The position numbers and the translations under genes were made by a program. Positions 49,917 to 58,738 of a stretch of 64,000 nucleotides of DNA are shown piece after piece. The notes beneath the pieces were generated by a model. The model was not told the origin of the DNA and did not search any database. It saw only the letters and a list, made by a program, of their open reading frames with translations. The number at the start of each line of letters is the position of its first letter. Position 1 is the first letter of the stretch. Source of the stretch: Burkholderiaceae bacterium. GTDB taxonomy: Bacteria; Pseudomonadota; Gammaproteobacteria; Burkholderiales; Burkholderiaceae_C. The stretch is from positions 46,014 to 110,013 of the forward strand of contig JAGOPK010000017.1 in the NCBI GenBank assembly GCA_017992055.1, in the 5' to 3' direction.

Positions 49917-50570
49917 TCAGCGCGACACGGTCGGCGCCAGCGTGGCGGCGGTGGCCGCGGTCAGGTCGGCGCGGCGGGCACCGGTGAAGCGGCGCGCCCA
50001 GTAGGACTCGCGCATGTCCTCGATGCGCACCTCGGCACCGGCGCGCGGCGCGTGGATGAACTTGTCGTCGCCGACATAGATGCCCACGTGCGAGAAGGTG
50101 CGCTTCATGGTGTTGAAGAACACCAGGTCGCCGGGCTTCAGCTCGCTGCGGTGGATGGCCATCAGGCCGGCGGTGGTGGCCTGCTCGTCGGCGCGGCGCG
50201 GCAGCACCAGGCCCAGGCTGTTTTCGAAGATGTGGCGGGTGAAGCCCGAGCAGTCGAAGCCCGAATCGGCGCTGTTGCCACCGCGGCGGTAGGGCACGCC
50301 GAGGAAGTTCATGGCCGACATCACCAACTCGGAGGCGCCGTCGCGCACCGATTCGCGCAGCGACTGCACCATGGCCATCGGCGCGCCCAGCGGCTTGAGC
50401 AGGCCACGCTCGCCAAGCAGCTTCATGATGGCCTCGTCGGCCGGCGTGGCGGCCGACGACGGCGCCGCCTCGGGCGCGGCCTGGCCGGTCAGCGCCGCCA
50501 TGCACAGCGCGGCCGACACCCACAGGCGGTGGCGGCGCAGAGGGCGACGGGTGGGCTGGGGCGTCTGCAT
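49917..50570 (-). CDS. NlpC/P60 family cell-wall hydrolase
   Basis: A 217-residue exported cysteine peptidase expected to cut peptide bonds in peptidoglycan stems. The signal sequence has a basic start (TRRPLRRHRLW) and the core VSAALCMAALTGQAAP. The C40 domain has SGFDCSGFTRHIF (catalytic Cys), PRRADEQ, LKPGDLVFFN and FSHVGIYVGDDKFIHAPR (His). The ATG giving MQTPQPTRR was chosen; a longer start would add 21 unconserved residues. It is the first gene of the reverse-strand run that continues with the ATP-grasp/DUF350/DUF1190 genes, and is divergent from prpE. Confidence 0.88.
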   Translation of the reverse strand: MQTPQPTRRPLRRHRLWVSAALCMAALTGQAAPEAAPSSAATPADEAIMKLLGERGLLKPLGAPMAMVQSLRESVRDGASELVMSAMNFLGVPYRRGGNSADSGFDCSGFTRHIFENSLGLVLPRRADEQATTAGLMAIHRSELKPGDLVFFNTMKRTFSHVGIYVGDDKFIHAPRAGAEVRIEDMRESYWARRFTGARRADLTAATAATLAPTVSR

Positions 50571-50719
50571 CAACCGTGAAGGATACCACCCCCGGACGCG
50601 GGGCCTGCCGGCTTGCGGGTTAACGCGGATCAAGCCTGGCCGGCATCAGAGTCAGTGTCCTGTCAGTGCTGAGCCTTGCAATGCGCGGCTGCCCATCCCG
50701 TCGCTCCGGAGACCCGACC

Positions 50720-52618
50720 ATGACCGACTACGCCGCCTTCCACCGCCGCTCCATCGCCGACCGCGACGGTTTCTGGCGCGAGCAGGCGGCGCTGATCGAC
50801 TGGGAAACGCCGTTCAGCGAGGTCTGCGACTACAGCCGTGCGCCGTTCGTCAAATGGTTTGCCGGCGGCCGCACCAACCTGTGCCACAACGCGGTGGACC
50901 GCCATGCCAAGACCCACCCCGACCGCAATGCGCTGATCTGGGTCTCCACCGAGGTCGACCAGGAGATCGTCTACAGCTTCGCCCAGTTGCAGGCCGAGGT
51001 CGAGCGCTGCGCCGCCATGCTGCTGGAACTGGGCGTCCGGCAGGGCGACCGGGTGCTGGTCTACATGCCGATGATCCCCGAGGCCGCATTCACGATGCTG
51101 GCCTGCACGCGCATCGGCGCCCTGCATTCGGTGGTCTTCGGCGGCTTTGCCAGCCATTCGCTGGCCAGCCGCATCGACGATGCCCGGCCCACGGTGATTG
51201 TCAGCGCCGATGCCGGCAGCCGCGGCGGCAAGGTCGTGCCCTACAAGGGCCTGCTCGACGAGGCCATCCGCCTGGCCGCGCACAAACCGGGCGCGGTGCT
51301 GATGGTCGACCGCGGCCTGGCCGCCTGGGAGCGGGTGGCCGGCCGTGACCACGGCTACGCCGAGCTGCGCGAAAAGCACCGCGAGGCCCGCGTGCCCTGC
51401 ACCTGGGTGGACAGCACCCACCCCAGCTACACGCTCTACACCAGCGGCACCACCGGCAAGCCCAAGGGCGTGCAGCGCGACACCGGAGGCTATGCCGTGG
51501 CCCTGGCCGCGAGCATGAAGCACATCTACTGCGGCCAGCCGGGCGAGACCTACTTCAGCACCTCCGACATCGGCTGGGTGGTGGGCCACAGCTACATCAT
51601 CTACGGCCCGCTGATCGCCGGCATGGCGACCATCATGTACGAGGGCCTGCCGATCCGGCCCGATGCCGGCATCTGGTGGCAGCTGGTCGAGAAGTACCGG
51701 GTGACGGTGATGTTCAGTGCGCCCACCGCGGCGCGCGTGCTGAAGAAGCAGGACCCGGCGTACCTGAAGAAATACGACCTGAGCAGCCTGCGGGCGCTGT
51801 TCCTGGCCGGCGAGCCGCTGGACGAGCCCACCGCCACCTGGATCGCCGGCGAGCTGGGCAAGCCCATCATCGATAACTACTGGCAGACCGAGACCGGCTG
51901 GCCCATCCTGGCCATCTGCAATGGCGTGGAGCCGGCGCCCACCAAGTTCGGCTCGCCGGGCAAGGCGGTCTACGGCTACGACGTCAAGCTGATCGACGAA
52001 ACCACGGCCGAGGAGATCACCGAGCCGGGCAGGAAGGGCGTGATCGCGGTGGAAGGCCCGCTGCCGCCGGGCTGCCTGCAGACCGTCTGGGGCGACGACG
52101 AGCGCTATGTGAAGACCTACTGGTCCAGCATCCACGGCAAGGTCATGTACAGCACCTTCGACTGGGGCATCAAGGACGAGGACGGCTATTTCTTCATCCT
52201 CGGCCGCACCGACGACGTGATCAACGTGGCCGGCCACCGCCTGGGCACGCGCGAGATCGAGGAGAGCATCTCCAGCCATCCCAATGTGGCCGAGGTGGCC
52301 GTGGTCGGCGTGGCCGATGCGCTCAAGGGCCAGGTGGCGATGGCCTTTGCCGTGCTCAAGGACACGGCCCAGGCCGACACGCCCGAGAAGGCACTGCAGC
52401 TGGAGGGCGCAATCATGAAGCTGGTCGACGAGCAGCTGGGCGCGGTGGCGCGGCCGGCGCGGGTGCGCTTCGTCACCGCCCTGCCCAAGACCCGCTCGGG
52501 CAAGATGCTGCGCCGGGCCATCCAGGCCGTGTGCGAGTTGCGCGACCCGGGCGACCTGACGACCATCGAGGACCCCAGCGCGCTGCAGCAGATCAAGGAC
52601 CTGGTCAGCCCGGCCTGA
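50720..52618 (+). CDS. prpE: Propionate--CoA ligase (PrpE-like, acyl-CoA synthetase family)
   Basis: Activates propionate to propionyl-CoA through an adenylate. The 632-residue ANL-family protein has the P-loop YTSGTTGKPKGVQRDTGG, WWQ near the propionate/acetate pocket, FLAGEPLD, DNYWQTETGWP, the hinge ILGRTDDVINVAGHRLGT and the catalytic, acetylation-regulated Lys595 in KTRSGKMLRR. The TRDTGG-type and STSDIGWVVGHSYI sequences favour PrpE over acetyl-CoA synthetase. The start ATG was chosen at MTDYAAFHRR. No prpBC or prpD genes are adjacent, so it stands alone. Confidence 0.92.
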   Translation: MTDYAAFHRRSIADRDGFWREQAALIDWETPFSEVCDYSRAPFVKWFAGGRTNLCHNAVDRHAKTHPDRNALIWVSTEVDQEIVYSFAQLQAEVERCAAMLLELGVRQGDRVLVYMPMIPEAAFTMLACTRIGALHSVVFGGFASHSLASRIDDARPTVIVSADAGSRGGKVVPYKGLLDEAIRLAAHKPGAVLMVDRGLAAWERVAGRDHGYAELREKHREARVPCTWVDSTHPSYTLYTSGTTGKPKGVQRDTGGYAVALAASMKHIYCGQPGETYFSTSDIGWVVGHSYIIYGPLIAGMATIMYEGLPIRPDAGIWWQLVEKYRVTVMFSAPTAARVLKKQDPAYLKKYDLSSLRALFLAGEPLDEPTATWIAGELGKPIIDNYWQTETGWPILAICNGVEPAPTKFGSPGKAVYGYDVKLIDETTAEEITEPGRKGVIAVEGPLPPGCLQTVWGDDERYVKTYWSSIHGKVMYSTFDWGIKDEDGYFFILGRTDDVINVAGHRLGTREIEESISSHPNVAEVAVVGVADALKGQVAMAFAVLKDTAQADTPEKALQLEGAIMKLVDEQLGAVARPARVRFVTALPKTRSGKMLRRAIQAVCELRDPGDLTTIEDPSALQQIKDLVSPA

Positions 52619-52713
52619 GCCTGGCTTGAGCGGGGACTGGGCGGCGGCTCATCCCGGCCAGGGCGCCGCCCGTCGCAGCGCGGTACGCCGCGGCAGCGGC
52701 CCGGGGCAGAATC

Positions 52714-52739
52714 GGCGCCGCCGTTCACGAGGCGGCGCC
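52714..52739 (+). other. GC-rich hairpin between prpE and the M3 peptidase gene
   Basis: A perfect 9-bp stem, ggcgccgcc (52714-52722) with ggcggcgcc (52731-52739), has an eight-base loop and ends 17 bases before the peptidase start. No U-run follows. It may be a weak end signal for prpE or a structure in the leader of the next gene. Confidence 0.45.
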
Positions 52740-52756
52740 AACCCCCACTGCCCACG

Positions 52757-54754
52757 ATGCCACCGATGATTCGTGTCTCCGCCAGCCTGGGCCTGCTGGC
52801 CCTGGCCGCCGCCGCGCTGGCCCAGCCCAAGCCCGCCGCCCCCGGCCCGGCCTTTCCGCAGTTCAGCGACGCCAAGGCCCTGGCCGCCCGTTGCGAGGCC
52901 GACCTGGCCGCCACCCGTGCAGACCTGGCGCGGCTGGAGCGCCGCCCGGCCGATGGCGGCTGGCTGGCCGCCTATGACCGCTTCAATGCGACGCTGGAAG
53001 ACCGCGCCTATCCGGTGCTGTTCCTGTCGGCCGTGCATGCCGACAAGGCCCTGCGCGATGCCGCCGAGGCCTGCGAGCTGCGCTGGAACGACTTTTCCTC
53101 GTCGCTGGGCCAGAACCCGGCCCTCTACCGCGCGGCCCGCACGCGGCTGAAGAGCGGTGCGCCCGATGCGATCGACCGCCTGGCGCTGAAGGGCCTGGTG
53201 GATGCGGCCGAGGATGCCGGCGCCGGCCTGCCGCCGGCCCAGCGCGCCCGGGCCAAGCAGCTCAACGACCTGATCGCCGAGAAGGGCCAGGCCTTCGACC
53301 GCCATGTGCGCGATGCCAAGGTCGAGCTGGCCTTCAGCGATGCCGAGCTGGCCGGCGTGCCCGAGGGCGTGTGGAAGGGCAAGCCGCGCGATGCCCAGGG
53401 CCGGGTGCTGCTGGGCCTGTCCTATCCCGAGTACCTGCCGCTGATGCAGACCGCCGACAGCGCCGTCGCACGCGAGCGCATGTGGCGCGCCAAGACCAAC
53501 GAGGGCGGCGAGGCCAATCTGAAGCTGCTCGATGAGATCACCACGCTGCGGCGCGAGTATGCGGCGCTGTTCGGCACCAGGAGCTGGGCCGAGTTCGTGC
53601 TGCGCCGGCGCATGGCCGATACGCCGGCGCGCGCCCAGCGCTTTCTCGACGAGGTCAAGGGCGCGGTGCAGCAGCGCGAGCGCGCCGAGATCGACGAACT
53701 GCGCCAGGCCAAGGCCGAGCACCTGAAGCTGCCGCTGGACCAGGTGAAGATCGAGCGCTGGGACATCAGCTTCTACACCGAGCGCGTGCGCCAGGCACGT
53801 TATGCGGTGGACCAGGAGGCCTTCCGACCGTACTTTCCGCCGCAGCAGAGCCTGCAGTTCGCGCTGCGCCTGGTCGAGCGCCTGATGGGCGTGCGCTACA
53901 CCCGCATCGAAGGCGCCCAGGCCTGGCATCCCGAGGTGCAGACCTATGCCGTCAGCGACGCGGACAGCGGCCGCGCCCTGGGCACGCTGTGGGTCGACCT
54001 GTATCCGCGCGAAGGCAAGTACAACCATGCCGCGGTGTGGCCGATCCGCAGCTCCAGCCAGGCCGCCAAGCGCGTGTCGCAGTCGGCCCTGGTGGTCAAC
54101 TTCGACCGCAAGGGCCTGACCCTGGACGAGCTGGAGACCTTGCTGCACGAGCTGGGCCATGCGGTGCACAACAACCTGTCGGCCACGCGCTGGAGCCTGC
54201 AGGCCGGCACCAGCGTCAAGCGCGACTTCGTCGAGGCGCCGTCGCAGATGCTGGAGGACTGGGTCTTCGACGCACGCACGCTGGCCCTGTTTGCCGAGGT
54301 CTGCCCCAGCTGCCAGCCGCTGCCCGAGGCGCTGCGCGCCAAGGCCGAAGCGGCGCGCCACTACGGCAAGGGCGTGCAGTTCTCGCGCCAGCAGCTGTAT
54401 GCGGCCTACGACCTGGCGCTGTACGGCGAGCAGCCGCGCGAGGCGCTGGCGCTGTGGGCGCAGATGGAAGGCGCGACGCCGCTGGGCCATGTGCCGGGCA
54501 GCATGTTTCCGGCCGGCTTCAGCCACATCGCCGGCGGCTATTCGGCCGGCTACTACGGCTATCTGTGGAGCCTGGTGCTGGCCACCGACCTGCGCACGGC
54601 CTTCAAGGCCGACCGGCTGGATGCGCGGGTCGGCCGCCGCTACCGCGACACCGTGCTGGCCAATGGCAGCCAGCGCGAGCCCGAGGAGCTGGTGCGCAGC
54701 TTCCTCGGCCGCGACTTCACGCCGCAGGCCTTCTTCGACGAGTTGAAGCGCTGA
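52757..54754 (+). CDS. Exported M3 family oligopeptidase-like metallopeptidase
   Basis: A 665-residue zinc peptidase with a cleavable signal peptide (VSASLGLLALAAAALAQ, likely cut near residue 22), so it should act in the periplasm; most bacterial M3 enzymes are cytosolic. The zinc site is HELGHAVHNNL (His464, Glu465, His468), with the third ligand Glu in DFVEAPSQMLEDW. The downstream FSHIAGGYSAGYYGYLWS is the M3 substrate-binding loop. The N-terminal ~400 residues are helical as in thimet oligopeptidase/Dcp. Start MPP or an ATG 9 bases later are both possible. It ends 3 bases before a convergent lipoprotein gene. Confidence 0.9.
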   Translation: MPPMIRVSASLGLLALAAAALAQPKPAAPGPAFPQFSDAKALAARCEADLAATRADLARLERRPADGGWLAAYDRFNATLEDRAYPVLFLSAVHADKALRDAAEACELRWNDFSSSLGQNPALYRAARTRLKSGAPDAIDRLALKGLVDAAEDAGAGLPPAQRARAKQLNDLIAEKGQAFDRHVRDAKVELAFSDAELAGVPEGVWKGKPRDAQGRVLLGLSYPEYLPLMQTADSAVARERMWRAKTNEGGEANLKLLDEITTLRREYAALFGTRSWAEFVLRRRMADTPARAQRFLDEVKGAVQQRERAEIDELRQAKAEHLKLPLDQVKIERWDISFYTERVRQARYAVDQEAFRPYFPPQQSLQFALRLVERLMGVRYTRIEGAQAWHPEVQTYAVSDADSGRALGTLWVDLYPREGKYNHAAVWPIRSSSQAAKRVSQSALVVNFDRKGLTLDELETLLHELGHAVHNNLSATRWSLQAGTSVKRDFVEAPSQMLEDWVFDARTLALFAEVCPSCQPLPEALRAKAEAARHYGKGVQFSRQQLYAAYDLALYGEQPREALALWAQMEGATPLGHVPGSMFPAGFSHIAGGYSAGYYGYLWSLVLATDLRTAFKADRLDARVGRRYRDTVLANGSQREPEELVRSFLGRDFTPQAFFDELKR

Positions 54755-54757
54755 GCC

Positions 54758-56608
54758 TCAGCGCAGGCGCTCGTCGCTGACCAGCAGGATCTGCGGCGCA
54801 TCGCGCGAGGCCGGATGGCCGATGTTGGCCCGCACCGCCACCTGGCCCGCCGGCCCCGGCACCAGGGCGGCGGCGCCGTTCTGTGGCGCGGCCACGCTGA
54901 GCTGGCGCTCCAGCACGCCGTTCTGCGGATTGGCCACCAGCAGCGTCAGCGAGCTGAGCTGGGTGCCGGTCAGGCACAGGCTGCGCACGGCCGACAGCAG
55001 CCGGCACTCAAAGGCGCCGCTGATGCGGGCCACTGGTTGCAGGTCGCCGGTGTAGCTGCGCGGGCCCACCATCAGCAGCTCGCCGATGCGGTCCAGCACC
55101 CGCAGGTAGAACGCGGTGGCGTCGCGCAGCACCTGGACCTCGACCAGGCCGTCGTCGACCACGTCGATGCGGCGCAGGCCGAACTCGGTGGACTCGGTGT
55201 TGGCGCCGTACAGCGTGCGGCCGTCGGCCGAGAACACGATGCGGTTCGAGCCGGTGTGTTCCTGCGTGCTGCGCGGCTGCAGCACGCCGTTGCGCAGCAG
55301 CACCACGCCGCCATGCGTGGGGCTGACGCCGGGGCGCGACAAGGCCACGGCCAGCGTGCCGGCGTCCACCGGCGAGGCGGCCAGGCTCTGGGCGCCCAGC
55401 TGGCCGAAGAAGCTGGAGGTCGGCAGCCGCACACGGCCGATCTCGGTCAGCCCCGGCAGGGCCAGCCGCAGCACCTCGCCACTGCCATCCAGCGCCACAT
55501 ACAGCGAGCTGCCATCGGCGGCCAGGGCCAGCGCGCCGGGGTCCGAGCCCACGACCTCGCTGTAGCCGATGGCGCCGCTGGCCGCATCGATGATGGCGAT
55601 GCGGTTGCCCTGGCCGATCACCGAGCCCGGCACGCTGGCGTAATAGCGCTGGCGCGCCGCGTCGTAGATCAGGTCGCGATGGGTCAGCGACAGGGTCTTG
55701 ACGCGCGACACCGGGATGTCGGTGAGCACATCGTGGCCGTCCAGCGTCAGGCCGGTCAGCATCAGCGAGCTGGGTCCGGACACGACGCCGCCGCTGGAGT
55801 TGTAGGCGACGAAGTCGCTGCGCACCGGCCCCAGGCCCTCGGCCAGCCAGTCGTCGGTGACGGCGCTGGCCGACAGCGGCTCGGCCGGCGTGCGGCTGGG
55901 CATGACGCGCAGCAGCAACTCGGTGCGCAGGTGCAGGGCTTGCACCGTGCGCAGGGTCAGGGCCACCGACTCGAAGCCCAGCACGGTCTGGCGGAACTCC
56001 AGCTCGAAGTTCTCGTTGCGGCCATCGCCGTCGATGTCGATGCCGTAGTCACCGCCACGCAGGTGGCGGCGCACGCTGCCCACGGCCGGCATCGGCGAGG
56101 GCAGCCACAGCAGGTCGCCGATCAGCTGGTTGGCGATGGGCGACAGGGAGTCATCCAGCGGCGCCGGCTGCACCCAGCCCTGGGCCGTGCGGCGCAGCAT
56201 CTGCTCGTAGCTGCCGTCCACCGGATCGTGGGTGCGCAGCAGGCGCGCGTCGGCGCTGGCGCCGGGATCGGCGTACATCGTCACCGAGCGGTGCATCGGT
56301 GTGCCGCCGGTCGACTTGCTGTAGGTCCAGACCAGGTTGCCCTGGATCGGGAACCAGGCGTCCACGTCCAGTGTCAGCGGCGCAGCGCTGGGCCACTCAT
56401 CGCGCGGCAGGCCGGCGGTGGTCGAGCCGCCGCCCCCCGGCGTGGTGGTGCCGCTGCTGCCCGGATCCGGCGCGGCCCCGCCGCCGCCACCGCCACCGCC
56501 GCCGCAGGCGGCCATCAGCAGGGCCAGCGCCAAGGCCCCCAGCACCCGTGCCCGGACCGGCGCGGCCCCCTTGCGTGGCCCACGGCCCCATCCCTGCCAA
56601 GCCTTCAT
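54758..56608 (-). CDS. Hypothetical lipoprotein with poly-glycine spacer, possible beta-propeller
   Basis: A 616-residue protein I cannot assign to a named family. A lipoprotein signal (LALALLMAAC, Cys35) is followed by nine consecutive glycines and a Gly/Ser/Thr/Pro spacer to about residue 65. The rest is rich in short beta-type segments. Residues ~320-520 contain repeats such as SDPGALALAADGSSLYVALDG and SNRIVFSADGRTLYGANTES, reminiscent of beta-propeller blades. An acidic stretch DYGIDIDGDGRNENFE could bind calcium. The ATG is supported by a strong ggggagga ribosome site. It is probably a surface or periplasmic binding protein; transcription is separate from phoH. Confidence 0.7.
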   Translation of the reverse strand: MKAWQGWGRGPRKGAAPVRARVLGALALALLMAACGGGGGGGGGAAPDPGSSGTTTPGGGGSTTAGLPRDEWPSAAPLTLDVDAWFPIQGNLVWTYSKSTGGTPMHRSVTMYADPGASADARLLRTHDPVDGSYEQMLRRTAQGWVQPAPLDDSLSPIANQLIGDLLWLPSPMPAVGSVRRHLRGGDYGIDIDGDGRNENFELEFRQTVLGFESVALTLRTVQALHLRTELLLRVMPSRTPAEPLSASAVTDDWLAEGLGPVRSDFVAYNSSGGVVSGPSSLMLTGLTLDGHDVLTDIPVSRVKTLSLTHRDLIYDAARQRYYASVPGSVIGQGNRIAIIDAASGAIGYSEVVGSDPGALALAADGSSLYVALDGSGEVLRLALPGLTEIGRVRLPTSSFFGQLGAQSLAASPVDAGTLAVALSRPGVSPTHGGVVLLRNGVLQPRSTQEHTGSNRIVFSADGRTLYGANTESTEFGLRRIDVVDDGLVEVQVLRDATAFYLRVLDRIGELLMVGPRSYTGDLQPVARISGAFECRLLSAVRSLCLTGTQLSSLTLLVANPQNGVLERQLSVAAPQNGAAALVPGPAGQVAVRANIGHPASRDAPQILLVSDERLR

Positions 56609-56746
56609 CCGTCCTCCCCACGGCCGATAGACCCTAACAGTCTAGGGGGGCGGCAGCGGCACGCGCGGCCGCACCCGGCCACTCAGGCCGTCGTGCGGTC
56701 CGGACATCGTCAGCTCTGAGGATGGACGGCCGACGCCGCCGCCGGA

Positions 56747-58534
56747 TCAGAGCACTTCGGAGGCGAAGTCGGCCAGGCGCGAGCGCTCGCCGCGGGCCAG
56801 CATCACATGGCCCGAATGCGGCCAGCCCTTGAAGCGGTCGACCGCATAGGTCAGGCCGCTGGAGCCTTCGGTCAGGTAGGGCGTGTCGATCTGCGCCAGG
56901 TTGCCCAGGCAGACGATCTTGGTGCCCGGGCCGGCGCGGGTGATCAGCGTCTTCATCTGCTTGGGCGTCAGGTTCTGCGCCTCGTCGATGATGACGAACT
57001 TGTTCAGGAAGGTGCGCCCGCGCATGAAGTTCAGGCTCTTGATCTTGATCTTGCTGCGCACCAGGTCCTGCGTGGCGGCCCGGCCCCATTCGCCGGCCGA
57101 GCCGTCGCCCTTGGCCAGCACTTCCAGGTTGTCGTCCAGCGCGCCCATCCACGGGCCCATCTTTTCTTCTTCGGTGCCGGGCAGGAAGCCGATGTCCTCG
57201 CCCACCGGCACGGTGACGCGGGTGACGATGATCTCGGTGTAGCGCCGGTCGTCCAGCACCTGGGCCAGGCCCGAGGCCAGGGTCATCAGCGTCTTGCCGG
57301 TGCCGGCCGTGCCGGTGAGGCTGACGAAGTCGCAGTCGGGATCGTTCAGCAGGTTCAGCGCGAAGTTCTGCTCGCGGTTGCGCGAGGTCACGCCCCAGAC
57401 CGCGTTCTTGGCATGGCCGAAGTCCTTCAGCGTCTTCAGCACCGCGGTCTTGCCGGTGATCTCGGCGACGCGGGCATACAGCGGTGCGGCGCCGGGCTGC
57501 TCCAGGTAGACGAACTGGTTGACCAGCAACACCGGCACCAGCGGGCCGCTGATGCGGTAGTAGGTGTGGCCGCCTTGGGTCCAGCTTTCCATGGTCTTGC
57601 CATGGCGGTCCCAGAAATCGGCCGGCAACGGCAGCACGCCGGTGTAGAGCAGGTCGCCGTCTTCCAGGACCTTGTCGTTGAAGTAGTCCTCGGCGGCCAG
57701 GCCCAGGGCCCGCGCCTTGATGCGCATGTTGATGTCTTTCGACACCAGCACCACCTCGCGGCCCGCATGCTGCTGGCGCAGCGCCTGCACCACGCCCAGG
57801 ATCTGGTTGTCGGCCTTGCCCTGGGGCAGGCCGGCGGGCAGCTGGATGTCCAGCAGCGTGGTCTGGAAGAACAGCTTGCCCAGGGCCTCGCGGTGGCCGC
57901 TCTTGGCCAGGGCAATGCCTTGCTGGGTGTCCAGGCCGCGCTGGCCTTCGTCGCTGGCGGCCAGCTGATCGAGCTCGCGGCTGACCTGGCGCGCATTGCG
58001 CGCGACCTCGCTCATGCCCTTCTTGTGGTTGTCCAGCTCCTCGAGCGTGATCATCGGCAGGAACACATCGTGCTCCTCGAACCGGAACAGGCTCATCGGG
58101 TCGTGCATCAGCACATTGGTGTCGAGCACGAACAGCTTGGGCGGGCCGGCATCACGCGGCTTGCGCGTGCGCGGGCGCACGGCGCTGGCCGCGCTGGGCA
58201 TGGCGGCCGGCGGCAGCACCGGCGCCAGGCTGGCGACGGAGGCCACCACCGGTGCGGCGGGCAGGGCCGGCGTGAGCGGCGCGGCAGGCGTGAGCAGCGG
58301 TGCCGCGGCGCCGGCCTTGGCCGCGGTCGCGCCGGTCTTGCGTGCGCTGCCGGTGGTCTTGGGCGCGGCGGCCGTGGCGGCGCCGTCGAACAGGTCCAGC
58401 GAGGCGCTGGCCGGCGGCTCGGCCGCGCGCGTGGCGGCGCGCTGCTTGCGGTCGGTGCGGGGAGCGGCCTGGGTCTCGAAATCGCTGGACGACAGGATGG
58501 CGGCCTTGCTGGCGGGCGGCTTCGGCAGGGGCAT
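56747..58534 (-). CDS. PhoH family ATPase with N-terminal PIN domain (YlaK/PhoH2-like)
   Basis: A 595-residue protein combining a PIN ribonuclease domain (starting KLFVLDTNVLMHDPMSLFRFEEHDVFLPMITLEEL around residue 135, with acidic residues also at DINMRIKARALGL) and a C-terminal PhoH ATPase (Walker A LTGTAGTGKTLMTLA, Walker B FVIIDEAQNLTPKQMK, sensor CLGNLAQID). PIN-PhoH proteins are RNA helicase/ribonucleases in other bacteria. An Ala/Pro-rich 100-residue leader precedes the PIN domain. The ATG at MPLPKPPASK was chosen over a more distant in-frame start that overlaps a terminator stem. bcp lies upstream on the same strand behind that terminator. Confidence 0.88.
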   Translation of the reverse strand: MPLPKPPASKAAILSSSDFETQAAPRTDRKQRAATRAAEPPASASLDLFDGAATAAAPKTTGSARKTGATAAKAGAAAPLLTPAAPLTPALPAAPVVASVASLAPVLPPAAMPSAASAVRPRTRKPRDAGPPKLFVLDTNVLMHDPMSLFRFEEHDVFLPMITLEELDNHKKGMSEVARNARQVSRELDQLAASDEGQRGLDTQQGIALAKSGHREALGKLFFQTTLLDIQLPAGLPQGKADNQILGVVQALRQQHAGREVVLVSKDINMRIKARALGLAAEDYFNDKVLEDGDLLYTGVLPLPADFWDRHGKTMESWTQGGHTYYRISGPLVPVLLVNQFVYLEQPGAAPLYARVAEITGKTAVLKTLKDFGHAKNAVWGVTSRNREQNFALNLLNDPDCDFVSLTGTAGTGKTLMTLASGLAQVLDDRRYTEIIVTRVTVPVGEDIGFLPGTEEEKMGPWMGALDDNLEVLAKGDGSAGEWGRAATQDLVRSKIKIKSLNFMRGRTFLNKFVIIDEAQNLTPKQMKTLITRAGPGTKIVCLGNLAQIDTPYLTEGSSGLTYAVDRFKGWPHSGHVMLARGERSRLADFASEVL

Positions 58535-58572
58535 GTGCGGTGGCGTTTCGGCTCGTTTGGGGCGGGGCAAAC

Positions 58573-58602
58573 AAAAAAGCCGCACAGGCAGGCTGTGCGG
58601 CT
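58573..58602 (-). terminator. Rho-independent terminator between bcp and phoH
   Basis: Reverse strand: a perfect 10-bp stem, agccgcacag (58602-58593) with ctgtgcggct (58587-58578), five-base loop, then six T (58578-58573). It ends bcp transcription about 140 bases after the stop but only 39 bases before the phoH start codon, leaving little room for a separate phoH promoter. On the forward strand a weaker U-run (cgtttctt) follows. Confidence 0.8.
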
Positions 58603-58738
58603 CGTTTCTTCAGGGGCTGCTGCGCGCTGGGCGGGAGCGTCTCAGGGGCATGAATCGATTATGCACAGGCCGTGCCCGGCATCGGTGAAGGCGGCGTGAC
58701 AGGCTGCCGCCCGGGATGCGCCAGCGGGCCGGCAGGCC

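Noticed and set aside
56632-56647. ccctaacagtctaggg hairpin upstream of the poly-glycine lipoprotein as a terminator for phoH
   Set aside because: phoH ends at 56747 on the same strand as the lipoprotein gene and reads leftwards, but the stem is only five pairs and has no T-run on that strand.
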